Assembly: GCF_900102505.1 (NCBI RefSeq)
Contig: NZ_FMVT01000012.1
Span: 43,758-107,757 of the forward strand
Direction: 5' to 3'
From: Paracoccus tibetensis
Lineage (GTDB): Bacteria; Pseudomonadota; Alphaproteobacteria; Rhodobacterales; Rhodobacteraceae
DNA: 64,000 nt
Shown: one piece after another, positions 18,351-28,848 of the stretch
Numbering within the stretch: position 1 is the stretch's first letter
Layout: each line of letters starts with the position of its first letter
Notes under the pieces: model-generated
What the model was told of the DNA's origin: nothing
The model's database searches: none
Seen by the model: only the letters and a program-made list of their open reading frames with translations
Program-made: the position numbers and the translations under genes

Positions 18351-19258
18351 CCGCGGCCCCAGGGGGTGCGCGGCCCGCCGCTGCGGGGAATGCGGCTGGC
18401 TGCCGTGGGCTGGACCGGGGCCGCACGCCCCTCCAGCGCCATCAGGCGGGCGATCCGCTCCTCGGTCGGCGGATGGGTGGCGAAGAGCCGGTCGGCCCGC
18501 AGCGCATGGAGGGGGTTGATGATGAACATGGCCGCGGCCGCCGGGTTCTTCTCGGCGGGCACGTTGACGGTGCGCCCCGCAGCCGCGCTGATCCGCTGCA
18601 GCGCCGAGGCGAGCGCGCGCGGCTGCCCGCAGATCGCGGCGCCGGTCGCATCCGCCTCGTATTCCCGCGCCCGGCTGATCGCCATCTGCACCATCGCCGC
18701 CGCCATCGGCGCCAGGATCATGGCGACGATGGCGCCGATCCCGCCCCCGCGCCCGTCGCGGCCTCCGGTAAAGAGCATCATGTTCCCCATCATCGCGATG
18801 GCGCCCGCCATGGTCGCGGTGACGGTCATGGTCAGCGTGTCGCGATGCTTGATATGGGCCAGCTCATGGGCGATCACGCCCGCCATCTCTTCCCGGCTCA
18901 GCACCCGCGTCAGCCCCTGCGTCACCGCCACCGCGGCGTTCTCGGGATTGCGCCCGGTCGCGAAGGCGTTCGGCTGCTCGGTCGGCAGCAGATACAGCTT
19001 CGGCATCGGCAGATCCGCCCGCCGCGCCAGCTCGGCCGTCATGGCATAAAGATCGCCGCCCTGTGCCGGGCTTAACTCGACCGCGCCCTGCTGGCGCAGC
19101 ACCATCTTGTCGCTGTTCCAATAGGCGAAGAAGTTCATGCCCCCCGCGATCACGAAGGCCATGATCATGCCGCCCGAGCCGCCCATCATCCAGCCAAGCC
19201 CCATGACCAGCGCCGTCAGCGCGGCCATCAGCATGAAGACCTTGACGTTCCCTTCCAT
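18347..19258 (-). CDS. htpX: M48 family membrane zinc metalloprotease HtpX
   Basis: Inner-membrane protease involved in quality control of membrane proteins, partly redundant with FtsH. The zinc motif [10 protein letters not shown] begins at His131 (HExxH, 131-135); the third ligand is the Glu of [10 protein letters not shown]. Two hydrophobic segments at the N-terminus (about 5-25 and 28-46) and one or two after the active site anchor it in the membrane, active site facing the cytoplasm. Length 303 aa is typical. GGAGG lies before the start in the 15-bp gap after ruvA, and the stop overlaps ruvB by four bases. Its place inside the ruv operon is the oddity here. Confidence 0.95.
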   Translation of the reverse strand: MEGNVKVFMLMAALTALVMGLGWMMGGSGGMIMAFVIAGGMNFFAYWNSDKMVLRQQGAVELSPAQGGDLYAMTAELARRADLPMPKLYLLPTEQPNAFATGRNPENAAVAVTQGLTRVLSREEMAGVIAHELAHIKHRDTLTMTVTATMAGAIAMMGNMMLFTGGRDGRGGGIGAIVAMILAPMAAAMVQMAISRAREYEADATGAAICGQPRALASALQRISAAAGRTVNVPAEKNPAAAAMFIINPLHALRADRLFATHPPTEERIARLMALEGRAAPVQPTAASRIPRSGGPRTPWGRG

Positions 19259-19273
19259 CCGATCCGCCTCCGC

Positions 19274-19978
19274 TCAGTCCTTTGGCGCCAAAAGCCGCAG
19301 CGCCGCGCGGATCAACGCGGGCGTCGCCGCCCCCGGTTCCGCCGCCTGCGCCTCGGCCACGGCGCCCGCCGCCTCCGAGGCACCATAGCCCAGATTCCCG
19401 AGGGCCGACAGCGCATCGGCCATGGCCTGATGCGCCCCGGCCTGGGCCTGGCGGGCCGCGGCGCCCCGCGCCGGGGCCGCGGTGGCGGCGGGCTCGATGC
19501 CCGCCTCCTCCGCAACCTCGCCGCCCGCGGCAACGTCCCCCGCATCGACGGTCAGCGCCCCGCCGAGCGCCATGACCGAGGGCGCCTTGTCCTTCAGCTC
19601 CAGCACCACCCTTTGCGCGAGCTTCGGCCCGACCCCGTTCGCCTTCCTGACCGAGGACCAGTCGCCAAGCGCGATCGCCCGCCCCAGCCCCTCGGGGCCA
19701 AGCGTGCCGAGGATCGCCAGCGACACCTTCGCGCCCACGCCCTGCACCGAAGTCAGCAGCCGGTGCCACTCCTTCTCCAGCATGGTCGGAAAGCCGAAAA
19801 GCTGCAGCAGGTCCTCGCGGACCAGCAGCTCGGTGTAAAGCGCCGCCGCCTGCCCCACCGGAGGCAGCCCCGCCGCCGTCCGCTCGCTCACATGGACGAT
19901 GTAGCCCACTCCGCGCACGTCGATGAGCACGTGATCGCGCGCCCGGTGCAGGATCACCCCGGCGATGCGCCCGATCAT
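19274..19978 (-). CDS. ruvA: Holliday junction binding protein RuvA
   Basis: Tetrameric protein that holds the Holliday junction in square-planar form and recruits RuvB. Domain I (OB fold, [20 protein letters not shown]), then two helix-hairpin-helix motifs ([16 protein letters not shown] and [20 protein letters not shown]) and the RuvB-contacting C-terminal domain after an Ala-rich linker. At 234 aa it is somewhat longer than usual (about 200-225), all of the excess in the Ala-rich linker (about 150-190). The start overlaps the ruvC stop by four bases. Confidence 0.95.
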   Translation of the reverse strand: MIGRIAGVILHRARDHVLIDVRGVGYIVHVSERTAAGLPPVGQAAALYTELLVREDLLQLFGFPTMLEKEWHRLLTSVQGVGAKVSLAILGTLGPEGLGRAIALGDWSSVRKANGVGPKLAQRVVLELKDKAPSVMALGGALTVDAGDVAAGGEVAEEAGIEPAATAAPARGAAARQAQAGAHQAMADALSALGNLGYGASEAAGAVAEAQAAEPGAATPALIRAALRLLAPKD

Positions 19979-20484
19979 GCCGCACCCGATCGGCTTGGTG
20001 CGATCCGCAGCGTCCGCCCCTGAAGGTGCCGCGCATGGCAGATGGCGATGGCGAGGGCATCGGCCGCGTCCGGGCTGTCGAAGCGCACGCCCGGCAGCTG
20101 CACCCGCACCATGTGCTGCACCTGCTCCTTGGCCGCGTGCCCGACGCCCACCACCGTCTTCTTCACCGCGTTCGGCGCGTATTCGCCGACCGCGATCCCC
20201 GCCTCGGCCGGCGCCAGCAGCGCGATGCCGCGCGCCTGGCCCAGCTTCAGCGTGCCGGTGGCGTCCTTGTTGACGAAGGTCTGCTCGACCGCCGCCGCGT
20301 CAGGCGCATGGGCCGTGATGACCGCGCAGAGCCCCCGGAACAGCGTCGACAGCCGCGCGCCCAGATCGTCCGCGCCGTCCGAATGGATCACACCGTTCGC
20401 GATATGGCGCAGGCGCGGGCCGTCCATCTCGATCACGCCCCAGCCCATGTTCCTGAGGCCGGGATCGATGCCCAAGACCTTCAT
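19975..20484 (-). CDS. ruvC: crossover junction endodeoxyribonuclease RuvC
   Basis: Resolves Holliday junctions by symmetric cuts. The RNase H-like fold starts [10 protein letters not shown] with catalytic Asp7; the second acidic residue is in AAAVEQTF and the last pair in [16 protein letters not shown] start it at ATG 20484, with AAGGGGG just upstream, although the frame stays open to 20526; the extra 14 residues would be basic and are not found in the family. Length 169 aa is normal. The reading direction and short spacing make dnaE the upstream neighbour on the same strand. Confidence 0.95.
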   Translation of the reverse strand: MKVLGIDPGLRNMGWGVIEMDGPRLRHIANGVIHSDGADDLGARLSTLFRGLCAVITAHAPDAAAVEQTFVNKDATGTLKLGQARGIALLAPAEAGIAVGEYAPNAVKKTVVGVGHAAKEQVQHMVRVQLPGVRFDSPDAADALAIAICHARHLQGRTLRIAPSRSGAA

Positions 20485-20542
20485 GCTGCCCCCTTTTTTT
20501 CGACGTCTAGCACGAAGCGGGAACATCTGGCTAGGTGGAGGG

Positions 20543-20575
20543 CGAAGATGGGTATTTGGGCAACGAAGAAGCCCG
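20543..20575. repeat. short extragenic motif after dnaE, distantly like the 3'-end repeats
   Basis: Read on the minus strand, the dnaE stop is followed by GGGCTTCTTCG, TTGCCCAAATACCC and CATCTTC. The pieces CAAATACCC and CATCTTC resemble parts of the 3'-end repeats elsewhere in the window, but in another order. Whether it belongs to the same family is unsure. Confidence 0.35.
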
Positions 20576-23500
20576 TCATTCCTCGATCACGTCCAGCACG
20601 CCCGGCACGGCGCGCAGGGCCTGGCGGGCGGGGGTCGTCAGGGGGGCGTCGTTGGCGACCTCGATCTCGATGATCTCGTCCTCGTGGCGCAGGCGCAGGC
20701 GGATCGGGCCGCGGGCGCGCGAGGGGGCGGAGATCTCGGCGGTGACGCGGGTCAGCACCTCGGCGAGGCGCGGGATCGTGTCGGCGCCCTGGATCTCGAC
20801 CGCGAGGCAGCCGGCGCCGGCATCGGCGACGAAATCCTCGAGCAGCGCGACCGAGTTCGCCAGCATCTTCACCTGCTCGCCCGAGGGCTCGACCTTGACC
20901 TGCAGGACCACGTTCTGCCCCGGCTCCAGCTTGTCGCGGCAGGCGGTCAGCAGGTCCGAGAAGCAGGTGACCTCGTAAAGGCCGGTCGGATCGGACAGGC
21001 TGACGAAGGCATAGGCCGTGCCCTTGGCCGACTTCCGCTCCATCCGCGCGGCCACCGTGCCGGCGATCTGGGCGACCATCGGACCGCCTTCCGCGTCGCG
21101 GGTGATGTCGGCGAGCGTCTGCACCTTCTTGCGGCGCAGCGCCGTCTGGTAGTCGTCCAGCGGATGGCCCGAGAGGTAGAAGCCGATCGCCTTATGCTCC
21201 TCGCCCAGTTTTTCGGTCGGCAGCCAGACCTGCGCCAGCGGGGCGCGCGGCGGCGGCAGGTCCTCGCCTCCGCCGAAGAGCGAGGTCTGGGAGGAGGCCG
21301 CCTGTTCCTGCACCGCTGCCGACCAGGCGCAGAGGGCGTCGAGCGACTTCATCACCCGCGCGCGGTTGTCGTCCAGCACGTCGAAGGCGCCGGCGCGGGC
21401 GAGCATCTCCAGCGGGCGCTTGCCCACGCGCTTCATGTCGACGCGGCGGGCGAAGTCGTGGATGTCCTTGAACGGCCGGTCCCCCCGCGCGTCATGGATC
21501 AGCTTCATCGCCTCGATCCCCACGCCCTTCAGCGCGCCGAGCGCGTAGTGGATGCGCCCCTGCCCCACGGTGAAGGTCGGGGCCGAGCGGTTGACGCAGG
21601 GCGGCACGATCTCGATCCCCATCCGGTCGCATTCGCGTTTGTAGACCGCCAGCTTGTCGGTGAGGTGGATGTCGCAGTTCATCACCGCAGCCATGAACTC
21701 GACCGGGTGGTTGGCCTTGAGCCAGGCGGTCTGGTAGCTGACCACCGCATAGGCCGCCGCGTGCGACTTGTTGAAGCCGTAGTTCGCGAATTTCTCCAGC
21801 AGGTCGAAGACCTCGCCGGCCTTTTTCTCCGGCACGCCGTTCGCGACGCTGCCCTTCACGAATTTCGGCCGCTCCTTGGCCATCTCGGCCGCGATCTTCT
21901 TGCCCATCGCGCGGCGCAGAAGGTCGGCACCGCCGAGCGAGTAGCCCGCCATGACCTGCGCGATCTGCATCACCTGTTCCTGATAAACAATGATGCCCTG
22001 CGTTTCGGCCAGGATGTGGTCAATGCTGGGGTGGATCGATTCCAGCTCGCGCAGCCCGTTCTTGACCTCGCAATAGGTCGGGATGTTCTCCATCGGGCCG
22101 GGGCGGTAGAGTGCGACCAGCGCCACAATGTCCTCGATGCAGGTCGGGCGCATGCGGCGCAGCGCGTCCATCATGCCCGAGCTTTCGACCTGGAACACCG
22201 CCACCGTGCGGGCGCTGGCGAACAGATCGTAGCTGGCCTTGTCGTCCAGAGGGATGAGGTTGATCTCGTTCTCGGTCCCCGGCGTCGGCTGATACAGCTG
22301 GCGCCCGTCGGCGGCGACATGCAGCGGGCGGCCCTGCCCGTTGATGAGGTCCACCGCGTTCTGGATCACCGTCAGGGTCTTCAGGCCGAGGAAGTCGAAC
22401 TTCACCAGCCCGGCCTGCTCGACCCATTTCATGTTGAACTGCGTCGCCGGCATGTCCGAGCCCGGATCGCGGTAGAGCGGCACCAGCTGGTCCAGCGGCC
22501 GGTCCCCGATCACCACTCCGGCGGCGTGGGTGGAGGCGTTGCGGTAGAGGCCTTCCAGTTGTTCGGCATAGTCCAGAAGGCGCTTCACGACCTCCTCCCG
22601 CGCGGCCTCGCGCAGGCGCGGCTCGTCGGCGCGGGCCTTGGCGATGCTGACGGGCTTCACGCCCTCCACCGGGATCATCTTGGACAGGCGGTCCACCTGC
22701 CCGAAGGGCAGTTGCAGGACACGGCCCACGTCGCGGACGGCGGCCTTGGAGAGGAGCGCGCCGAAGGTGATGATCTGGCCGACGCGGTCCTTGCCGTATT
22801 TCTCCTGCACGTAGCGGATCACCTCCTCGCGGCGGTCCATGCAGAAGTCGATGTCGAAGTCGGGCATGCTGACCCGCTCGGGGTTCAGGAACCGCTCGAA
22901 GAGCAGCGAATAGCGCAGCGGGTCGAGGTCGGTGATGGTCAGCGCATAGGCGACGAGCGAGCCCGCGCCCGAGCCGCGGCCGGGGCCGACGGGGATGCCT
23001 TGGCTCTTGGCCCAGTGGATGAAGTCGGCGACGATCAGGAAGTAGCCGGGAAAGCCCATCTGCTCGATGATGCCCAGCTCGAAGTCGAGGCGCTGGTGGT
23101 ATTCCTCCACGCTCACGGCATGGGGGATGACGGCCAGCCGCGCCTCGAGGCCCTCGCGCGCCTGGCGGCGCAGCTCGGCCACCTCGTCATCGGCGAAGCG
23201 CGGCAGGATCGGGGCATGCTTGGCGACCGCGAAGGCGCAGCGGCGGGCGATCTCGACCGTGTTCTGCGTGGCTTCGGGCAGATCGGCAAACAGGACCGCC
23301 ATCTCCTCGGCGGTCTTGAAGTAGTGCTGCGGGGTCAGGCGGCGGCGGGGCTGGGGCTGGTCGACATAGGCCTTCTCGGCGATGCAGATCAGGGCGTCAT
23401 GCGCCTCGTACATCTGCGCCTTGGGGAAGTAGACGTCGTTCGTCGCGACCAGCGGCAGGTCCTTGGCGTAGGCCAGATCGATCAGCCCGCCCTCGGAGGC

Positions 23501-24046
23501 CGCCTCGGCCAGCATCAGCCGTCCGTCCTCGCCGAGGTGGCGCTGCAGCTCGATATAGAGCCGCGTCGGGAAGGCTGCGGCCAGCCGGTCCACCAAGGCT
23601 GCGGCTTTTTCGGTCTGCGCCGCGGCGACCAGCTGACCCACGGGGCCGGTCGCGCCGCCGGTGAGGCAGATCAGCCCCTCGGCATGGGCGCACAGCTCGT
23701 CCAGCGTCACATGCGGCAGCGCCCCGCCCTCGCGCAGGTAGAGGCAGGAGGACAGCTTCATCAGGTTCATCCACCCGGCCTTGTCCTGCACCAGAAGCAC
23801 CACCGGCCCCGTCGCCTCGGCCGCCAGCGTCAGGGTGCAGCCGATGATGGGTTGCACGCCCTTGTCCTTGGCCTTCACGCTGAATTCGAGGGCGGCGAAC
23901 ATGTTGTTCGTGTCGGTCAGCGCCACCGCCGGCATGCCCGCATCGGCGGCAAGGCCCGGCAATTTGCCTACGGGAATGGCACCTTCCAGAAGCGAATGCT
24001 CGGAATGTGTGCGAAGGTGGATGAAACGGGGGGAATCTGCGGCCAT
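20576..24046 (-). CDS. dnaE: DNA polymerase III alpha subunit
   Basis: Catalytic subunit of the replicative polymerase. The N-terminal PHP domain begins at [14 protein letters not shown]; the polymerase core carries the [16 protein letters not shown] palm motif and the catalytic aspartates in [12 protein letters not shown] (about residue 395-400), followed by GQIITFGAL and the fingers motif [21 protein letters not shown] helix-hairpin-helix (about 810-830) and a C-terminal OB domain ([16 protein letters not shown]) complete it. Length 1156 aa fits a standard alphaproteobacterial DnaE1. It is divergently transcribed from the nucleoside ABC genes; 116 bp separate the two starts. Confidence 0.97.
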   Translation of the reverse strand: MAADSPRFIHLRTHSEHSLLEGAIPVGKLPGLAADAGMPAVALTDTNNMFAALEFSVKAKDKGVQPIIGCTLTLAAEATGPVVLLVQDKAGWMNLMKLSSCLYLREGGALPHVTLDELCAHAEGLICLTGGATGPVGQLVAAAQTEKAAALVDRLAAAFPTRLYIELQRHLGEDGRLMLAEAASEGGLIDLAYAKDLPLVATNDVYFPKAQMYEAHDALICIAEKAYVDQPQPRRRLTPQHYFKTAEEMAVLFADLPEATQNTVEIARRCAFAVAKHAPILPRFADDEVAELRRQAREGLEARLAVIPHAVSVEEYHQRLDFELGIIEQMGFPGYFLIVADFIHWAKSQGIPVGPGRGSGAGSLVAYALTITDLDPLRYSLLFERFLNPERVSMPDFDIDFCMDRREEVIRYVQEKYGKDRVGQIITFGALLSKAAVRDVGRVLQLPFGQVDRLSKMIPVEGVKPVSIAKARADEPRLREAAREEVVKRLLDYAEQLEGLYRNASTHAAGVVIGDRPLDQLVPLYRDPGSDMPATQFNMKWVEQAGLVKFDFLGLKTLTVIQNAVDLINGQGRPLHVAADGRQLYQPTPGTENEINLIPLDDKASYDLFASARTVAVFQVESSGMMDALRRMRPTCIEDIVALVALYRPGPMENIPTYCEVKNGLRELESIHPSIDHILAETQGIIVYQEQVMQIAQVMAGYSLGGADLLRRAMGKKIAAEMAKERPKFVKGSVANGVPEKKAGEVFDLLEKFANYGFNKSHAAAYAVVSYQTAWLKANHPVEFMAAVMNCDIHLTDKLAVYKRECDRMGIEIVPPCVNRSAPTFTVGQGRIHYALGALKGVGIEAMKLIHDARGDRPFKDIHDFARRVDMKRVGKRPLEMLARAGAFDVLDDNRARVMKSLDALCAWSAAVQEQAASSQTSLFGGGEDLPPPRAPLAQVWLPTEKLGEEHKAIGFYLSGHPLDDYQTALRRKKVQTLADITRDAEGGPMVAQIAGTVAARMERKSAKGTAYAFVSLSDPTGLYEVTCFSDLLTACRDKLEPGQNVVLQVKVEPSGEQVKMLANSVALLEDFVADAGAGCLAVEIQGADTIPRLAEVLTRVTAEISAPSRARGPIRLRLRHEDEIIEIEVANDAPLTTPARQALRAVPGVLDVIEE

Positions 24047-24117
24047 GATGAAGTGACTATCGCAGCGCGGGCGAACAGCGCAATTGCCGAAGGGCCATGC
24101 GTGGCGATAAGCAGGTT

Positions 24118-24131
24118 TGACCGCGCAGTCA
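24118..24131. promoter_or_regulatory. TGAC-N6-GTCA dyad upstream of the nucleoside ABC operon
   Basis: TGAC-cgcgca-GTCA lies 32 bp before the ATPase start, and TTGACC at 24117-24122 could also be a -35 box. The half-sites recall the TTGAC/GTCAA operators of RutR-type pyrimidine regulators, but the match is partial and no regulator gene is near. Low confidence. Confidence 0.3.
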
Positions 24132-24162
24132 GGAACGGCCGGACAAGAATGACGAGGGACGA

Positions 24163-25680
24163 GTGACGGCAGACGTGTTCCGGGCGACAGGCATCGGAAA
24201 ATCCTATCCCGGCGTGCGCGCCAATGACGATGTGTCCTTCTCCGTGGCGCCGGGCGAGATCCATGCCCTGCTGGGCGAGAACGGCGCGGGCAAGTCGACG
24301 CTGGTCAAGATGATCTACGGCCTCGTGCGGCCCGATCAGGGGCAGATGTTCCTGTCGGGCGCGCCCCATGCGCCCCATGACCCCCGCGCCGCGCGGGCGG
24401 CGGGCGTCGCGATGGTGTTCCAGCATTTCAGCCTCTTCGACGCGCTGACCGTGGCCGAGAACGTCGCCTTGGGGATGGAGAACCCGCCGCCCCGGCGCGA
24501 GCTGTCCGCCCGCATCGCGCAGGTCAGCCGCGACTTCGGCCTGCCGCTGAACCCCGCCCGCCGCGTCGTCACCCTGTCGGCGGGCGAGCGGCAGCGGGTC
24601 GAGATCATCCGCTGCCTGCTGCAGGACCCGCGCCTTCTGATCATGGACGAGCCGACGAGCGTCCTGACCCCGCAGGAGGCCGAGCTGCTCTTCGCGACCC
24701 TCCGCAAGCTGGCGGGACAGGGGACGGCGATCCTCTATATCAGCCACAAGCTGGACGAGATCCGCGGCCATTGCGACCGCGCCACCATCCTGCGCCACGG
24801 CCGCGTGGTGGACAGCTGCGACCCCCGCGCCCATTCGGCGCGCGAGTTGGCGGCGATGATGGTCGGCGGCACGATGCGCCAGATCGACCGCTCGGGCCGG
24901 CAGGCGGGCGAGGTTATGCTGGAGGTGGCGGGCCTCAGCCTGCCCGCCCCCACCCGCGAAGGCACCGCGCTGAAGGACGTGACCCTGACCCTGCGCGCGG
25001 GCGAGATCCTCGGGATCGGCGGGGTGGCGGGCAACGGGCAGGAAGAGCTTCTGGCAGCCCTCTCGGGAGAGGCGCGCAGCGCGCCGGGCCGCATCCTCCT
25101 CGAGGGGCGCGATCTGTCGGCCTCCGGCCCCGATGCGCGGCGCCGGGCGGGGCTGCTGGCCGCGCCCGAGGACCGGCTCGGCCATGCCGCCGTTCCGGAT
25201 TTCAGCCTGACCGAGAACACGCTGCTGACCGCCGGGCCGCGCAAGGGCCTTGTGCGGCGCGGCATGATCGACCACCGCGGCGCCCGGCGCTTCGCCGAGG
25301 AGGTGATCGCAGCCTTCGACGTCCGCACGCCCGGCCCCGGCACCGCAGCCAAGGCGCTGTCGGGCGGGAACCTGCAGAAATTCGTCATCGGGCGCGAGGT
25401 GATGCAGGCCCCGCGCGTGTTGATCGTCAACCAGCCCACGTGGGGCGTCGATGCCGGGGCTGCGGCCGCCGTGCGCCAGTCGCTTCTGGACCTCGCCCGG
25501 CAGGGCGCCGGCGTCATCGTCATCTCGCAGGATCTGGACGAACTCTTGGAACTCTCCGACCGCTTCTCGGCCCTCAACGAAGGCCGCCTGTCCCCGCCCG
25601 TGCCGACCGAGGGGCTGACGCTGGACCGGATCGGCCTGATGCTGGGTGGCGCCCACGGAATGGAAGAGGCACGGATATGA
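24163..25680 (+). CDS. BMP-family nucleoside ABC importer, ATP-binding protein
   Basis: Double ATPase of the Mgl/YufO type that energises a nucleoside importer. Two ATP-binding cassettes are fused. The first has Walker A GENGAGKST (about 39-47), signature LSAGERQRVEI and Walker B LLIMDEPTSVLT. The second has the degenerate GGVAGNGQEELL in place of Walker A and LSGGNLQKFVIGRE as signature, as is normal for this family. Length 505 aa is typical. The start is GTG 24163 with GAGGGA upstream. Its stop overlaps the first permease by four bases. Substrate is inferred from the BMP-type binding protein in the same operon. Confidence 0.92.
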   Translation: MTADVFRATGIGKSYPGVRANDDVSFSVAPGEIHALLGENGAGKSTLVKMIYGLVRPDQGQMFLSGAPHAPHDPRAARAAGVAMVFQHFSLFDALTVAENVALGMENPPPRRELSARIAQVSRDFGLPLNPARRVVTLSAGERQRVEIIRCLLQDPRLLIMDEPTSVLTPQEAELLFATLRKLAGQGTAILYISHKLDEIRGHCDRATILRHGRVVDSCDPRAHSARELAAMMVGGTMRQIDRSGRQAGEVMLEVAGLSLPAPTREGTALKDVTLTLRAGEILGIGGVAGNGQEELLAALSGEARSAPGRILLEGRDLSASGPDARRRAGLLAAPEDRLGHAAVPDFSLTENTLLTAGPRKGLVRRGMIDHRGARRFAEEVIAAFDVRTPGPGTAAKALSGGNLQKFVIGREVMQAPRVLIVNQPTWGVDAGAAAAVRQSLLDLARQGAGVIVISQDLDELLELSDRFSALNEGRLSPPVPTEGLTLDRIGLMLGGAHGMEEARI

Positions 25681-26753
25681 TCCAGCTCGTCCCCCGCAGC
25701 GGCAATGCGCCGCTCTGGCAGATCGCGACCCCGGTGCTGGCGGTGCTGGCGACGATGCTTGTCGGCGGGCTCATCTTCGGGCTGATGGGCTACGACCCGG
25801 TCGCGGCGATCCGCACGATCTTCTGGGACCCGCTGTTCGGACCTGCCTCGGGCTATTCGCGCCCGCAGCTTCTGGTGAAGGCGGCGCCGCTGATCCTGAT
25901 CGCCTCGGGCCTCGCCATCGGCTTTCGCGCCGGCATCTGGAATATCGGGGCCGAGGGGCAATACATCATCGGCGCCATCACCGGCGCCGCCGTCGCGCTG
26001 GCCCTCTATCCGCTCGAGGCGTGGTGGCTGTTCCCGCTGATGGTCGCCGCCGGCATGGCCGGGGGATGGGCCTGGGGCATGATCCCGGCGCTGCTGCGGA
26101 ACTGGTTCGGCGCCTCGGAAATCCTCGTCTCGCTGATGCTGGTCTATGTTGCGCAGCGCGTCGCGGCCTGGATGGCCTTCGGCCCGATGCGCAACCCGCA
26201 GGGCATGGGCTTTCCCGGCTCGCGGAACCTGCAGCAATACCCCTCGGCCGCCAACCCCGAGCTGATCGCCGGCACCGGCGCGCATTGGGGCGTGGTGGCG
26301 GCCGCCTTCGCGGTCCTGGCGACCTGGCTGCTGATGAGCCGCCACATCCGCGGCTTTCACATCCGCGCCGCGGGCACCGCGCCGCGCGCCGCGCGCTTCG
26401 CCGGCGTGAACCCCGCGACGCTGGTCGCCTTCTGCCTCGGCCTGTCCGGCGCATTGGCCGGGGCGGCCGGCCTCTTCGAGGTCGCGGGCCCGGCGGGCCA
26501 GATCACCGACCGGATCGGCGTCGGCTACGGCTTCACGGCCATCATCGTCGCCTTCCTCGGCCGGCTGCATCCGGTGGGCATCCTGCTGGCCGGCCTTCTG
26601 CTGGCGCTGACCTATATCGGCGGCGAGCTGGCGCAGCTGACCATGGGGCTCCCGGCCGCGACGGTGCAGGTCTTCCAAGGGATGCTGCTCTTCTTCCTCC
26701 TCGGCTTCGATTTGCTGACCCGCTTCCAGATCCGGCGGAGGATCACGGCATGA
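25677..26753 (+). CDS. nucleoside ABC importer, permease 1
   Basis: Integral membrane permease of the BPD_transp_2 family (YufP type). Eight to ten hydrophobic segments are visible, with the conserved block LAIGFRAGIWNIGAEGQYI (about 80-98) and IVAFLGRLHPVGILLAGLLL near the C-terminus. Length 358 aa is normal. The ATG at 25677 overlaps the ATPase stop (ATGA), and its own stop overlaps the next permease, so the whole operon is translationally coupled. Confidence 0.92.
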   Translation: MIQLVPRSGNAPLWQIATPVLAVLATMLVGGLIFGLMGYDPVAAIRTIFWDPLFGPASGYSRPQLLVKAAPLILIASGLAIGFRAGIWNIGAEGQYIIGAITGAAVALALYPLEAWWLFPLMVAAGMAGGWAWGMIPALLRNWFGASEILVSLMLVYVAQRVAAWMAFGPMRNPQGMGFPGSRNLQQYPSAANPELIAGTGAHWGVVAAAFAVLATWLLMSRHIRGFHIRAAGTAPRAARFAGVNPATLVAFCLGLSGALAGAAGLFEVAGPAGQITDRIGVGYGFTAIIVAFLGRLHPVGILLAGLLLALTYIGGELAQLTMGLPAATVQVFQGMLLFFLLGFDLLTRFQIRRRITA

Positions 26754-27640
26754 TGATCGATCCGTTGTCCGTCTTCCTCGTCCTGCTGGGCGCGGCCACG
26801 CCGATCCTTTTTGCCGCCTTGGGCGAGCTGGTGGCCGAGCGGGCGGGCGTTCTGAACCTCGGCGTCGAGGGGATGATGATCACCGGCGCGCTGGCCGGTT
26901 TTGCCGCCGCCTATGCCAGCGGCAACCCCTTCCTTGGCTTTGCCACGGCCGCCGTGGCGGGGGCCGCGATCTCGCTGCTGTTCGCGGCGTTGACGCAGGT
27001 GTTCTTGTCGAACCAGGTCGCCTCGGGCCTCGCGCTGACGCTGTTCGGCCTCGGCCTCGCCGCGATGCTGGGCAAGCCCTTCGAGGGGGTGCGCGCGCCC
27101 GTGATGCCCGCCGGCCCCCTGCGGATCAACTGGATCGTCTGGCTGGGCCTCGTGATGGTCCCGGCGATCTGGTGGTTCCTGAACCGCACCCGGCGCGGGC
27201 TGATCCTGCGCGCGGTCGGCGAGAACCACGACGCCGCCCACGCGCTTGGCTACAACGTCCGCCTGACGCGGCTGGCGGCCATCGCCTTCGGCGGAGCCAT
27301 GGCAGGAATCGGCGGGGCCTTCATCTCGATCGCGACGGTTCTGCAATGGACGGAAGGGATGACCGCCGGCGCCGGCTGGATCGCGCTGGCCATCGTGGTC
27401 TTCTCGAACTGGACCGCGCCGGGCGTACTGGCAGGGGCGTGGCTCTTCGGCGGCGTCACCGTCCTTCAGCTGCGCCTTCAGGCGGCGGGTGTCGCGGTGC
27501 CGGTGCAGCTGCTGTCGATGGCGCCCTACCTCGCCACCATCATCGTGCTGGTCGCCATGTCGGCCCGGCAGAAGTTCAGCCGCCGGGCGGGGGGCGCCGC
27601 CCCCGGCTCGCTCGGCACCAATTTCCACGCGCTGCGCTGA
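26750..27640 (+). CDS. nucleoside ABC importer, permease 2
   Basis: Second membrane subunit (YufQ type), 296 aa. The conserved block is LVAERAGVLNLGVEGMMITG (about 28-47), matching the EAA-like loop of this permease class; later blocks are LRAVGENHDAAHALGYNV and IALAIVVFSNWTAPGVLAGA. Two adjacent ATG codons (26750 and 26753) occur; the first overlaps the stop of permease 1. A 27-bp gap with a good Shine-Dalgarno site (GAGAGGGA) leads to the binding-protein gene. Confidence 0.92.
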   Translation: MMIDPLSVFLVLLGAATPILFAALGELVAERAGVLNLGVEGMMITGALAGFAAAYASGNPFLGFATAAVAGAAISLLFAALTQVFLSNQVASGLALTLFGLGLAAMLGKPFEGVRAPVMPAGPLRINWIVWLGLVMVPAIWWFLNRTRRGLILRAVGENHDAAHALGYNVRLTRLAAIAFGGAMAGIGGAFISIATVLQWTEGMTAGAGWIALAIVVFSNWTAPGVLAGAWLFGGVTVLQLRLQAAGVAVPVQLLSMAPYLATIIVLVAMSARQKFSRRAGGAAPGSLGTNFHALR

Positions 27641-27667
27641 CGCAGCCGATCAACAGAGAGGGACCAC

Positions 27668-28744
27668 ATGAACCGCAGACACCTGATGGCCAGCGCAGCC
27701 GCGCTGATGACGGCGCTCGCCGCCCCCGCCTACGCCCAGGACGAGCCGCTGAAGGTCGGCTTCATCTATGTCGGCCCGATCGGCGATGGCGGCTGGACCT
27801 ATCAGCACGACCAGGGCCGTCTGGCGATCGAGGAGGAGTTCGGCGACCGCGTCGAGACGACCTATATCGAAAGCGTGCCCGAGGGCGCCGATGCCGAGCG
27901 TGCGCTGACCCAGCTGGCGCTGGCCGGCAACCAGCTGATCTTCGCGACCTCGTTCGGGTTCATGGACCCGGTCATCAACGTGGCGCAGCGCTTTCCCGAC
28001 GTGAAGTTCGAGCATGCGACCGGCTACAAGACCGCCGAGAACGTCGCGACCTATGACGCGCGCTTCTACGAGGGTCGCGCCGTGATCGGCACCATCGCCG
28101 GCCACATGACGGAATCGAACCGCATCGGCTATATCGGCTCCTTCCCGATCCCCGAGGTGATCCAGGGCATCAACTCGTCCTTCATCCACGCCCGCAAGGT
28201 GAACCCGGATGTCGAGATGCGCATCGTGTGGGCCTATAGCTGGTTCGACCCGGCGAAAGAGGCCGAGGCCGCTAACGCCCTGCTGGCCGAGGGCGTCGAC
28301 GTGATCCTCCAGCACACCGACTCGACCGCGCCGCTCGCGCAGGCCGAGGCGGCGGGGGCCATCGGCTTCGGCCAGGCCAGCGACATGGCGCAGTACAAGC
28401 CCAGCCCGCGTGTCGCCTCGATCATCGACGAATGGTCGCCCTATTACATCAAGCGCGTGCAGGCGATGCTGGACGGCACTTGGGAAAGCGGCTCCAGCTG
28501 GGCCGGGATCGGCGACGGCGAGGTGGTGATCGGCGAGATCACCGACGCCGTCCCCGCCGAGGTGAAGGCCGAGGCCGAGGCGCTGCGCGACGCCATCGGT
28601 TCGGGTGAGTACCACCCCTTCACCGGCCCGCTGAACAAGGCCGACGGCACCGTCTGGCTGGCCGAGGGCGAGGTCGCGACCGACGAGATGCTGCAGTCGA
28701 TGGACTTCTTCGTCGAGGGCATCACCGCCCAGATCCCGCAGTAA
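27668..28744 (+). CDS. BMP family substrate-binding protein
   Basis: Periplasmic (basic membrane protein/PnrA type) receptor that hands purine or other nucleosides to the importer. A signal peptide (about 1-23, RRHLMASAAALMTALAAPAYAQ region) carries an Arg-Arg pair, and a Tat route is possible. The mature protein starts DEPLKVGFIYVGPIGDGGW, a family hallmark, with later motifs GYIGSFPIPEV and SWFDPAKEAEAA. Length 358 aa is normal. Unlike in many operons the binding protein is last rather than first. A GC-rich hairpin follows. Confidence 0.93.
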   Translation: MNRRHLMASAAALMTALAAPAYAQDEPLKVGFIYVGPIGDGGWTYQHDQGRLAIEEEFGDRVETTYIESVPEGADAERALTQLALAGNQLIFATSFGFMDPVINVAQRFPDVKFEHATGYKTAENVATYDARFYEGRAVIGTIAGHMTESNRIGYIGSFPIPEVIQGINSSFIHARKVNPDVEMRIVWAYSWFDPAKEAEAANALLAEGVDVILQHTDSTAPLAQAEAAGAIGFGQASDMAQYKPSPRVASIIDEWSPYYIKRVQAMLDGTWESGSSWAGIGDGEVVIGEITDAVPAEVKAEAEALRDAIGSGEYHPFTGPLNKADGTVWLAEGEVATDEMLQSMDFFVEGITAQIPQ

Positions 28745-28752
28745 GCACAACC

Positions 28753-28779
28753 GGGGCGGGCGGATTGCCGCCCGTCCCC
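28753..28779 (+). terminator. GC-rich hairpin after the nucleoside importer operon
   Basis: A seven-bp perfect stem CGGGCGG-attg-CCGCCCG (28757-28763 with 28768-28774) extended by GGGG/CCCC with one bulged T, 8 bp after the binding-protein stop. No T-run follows, so it may be a rho-dependent or mRNA-protecting structure. Confidence 0.5.
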
Positions 28780-28848
28780 ACCCCGCCGGTGGCCATGCCG
28801 CGTCCCGCGCCCGATACTGCGGCCAACGCCCGCACCGGAGACCCGCCG

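Noticed and set aside
20042..24166. 1374-aa open frame opposite dnaE
   Set aside because: Long only because of high GC at third positions; no recognisable domains, and the minus strand is an unmistakable DNA polymerase III alpha subunit.
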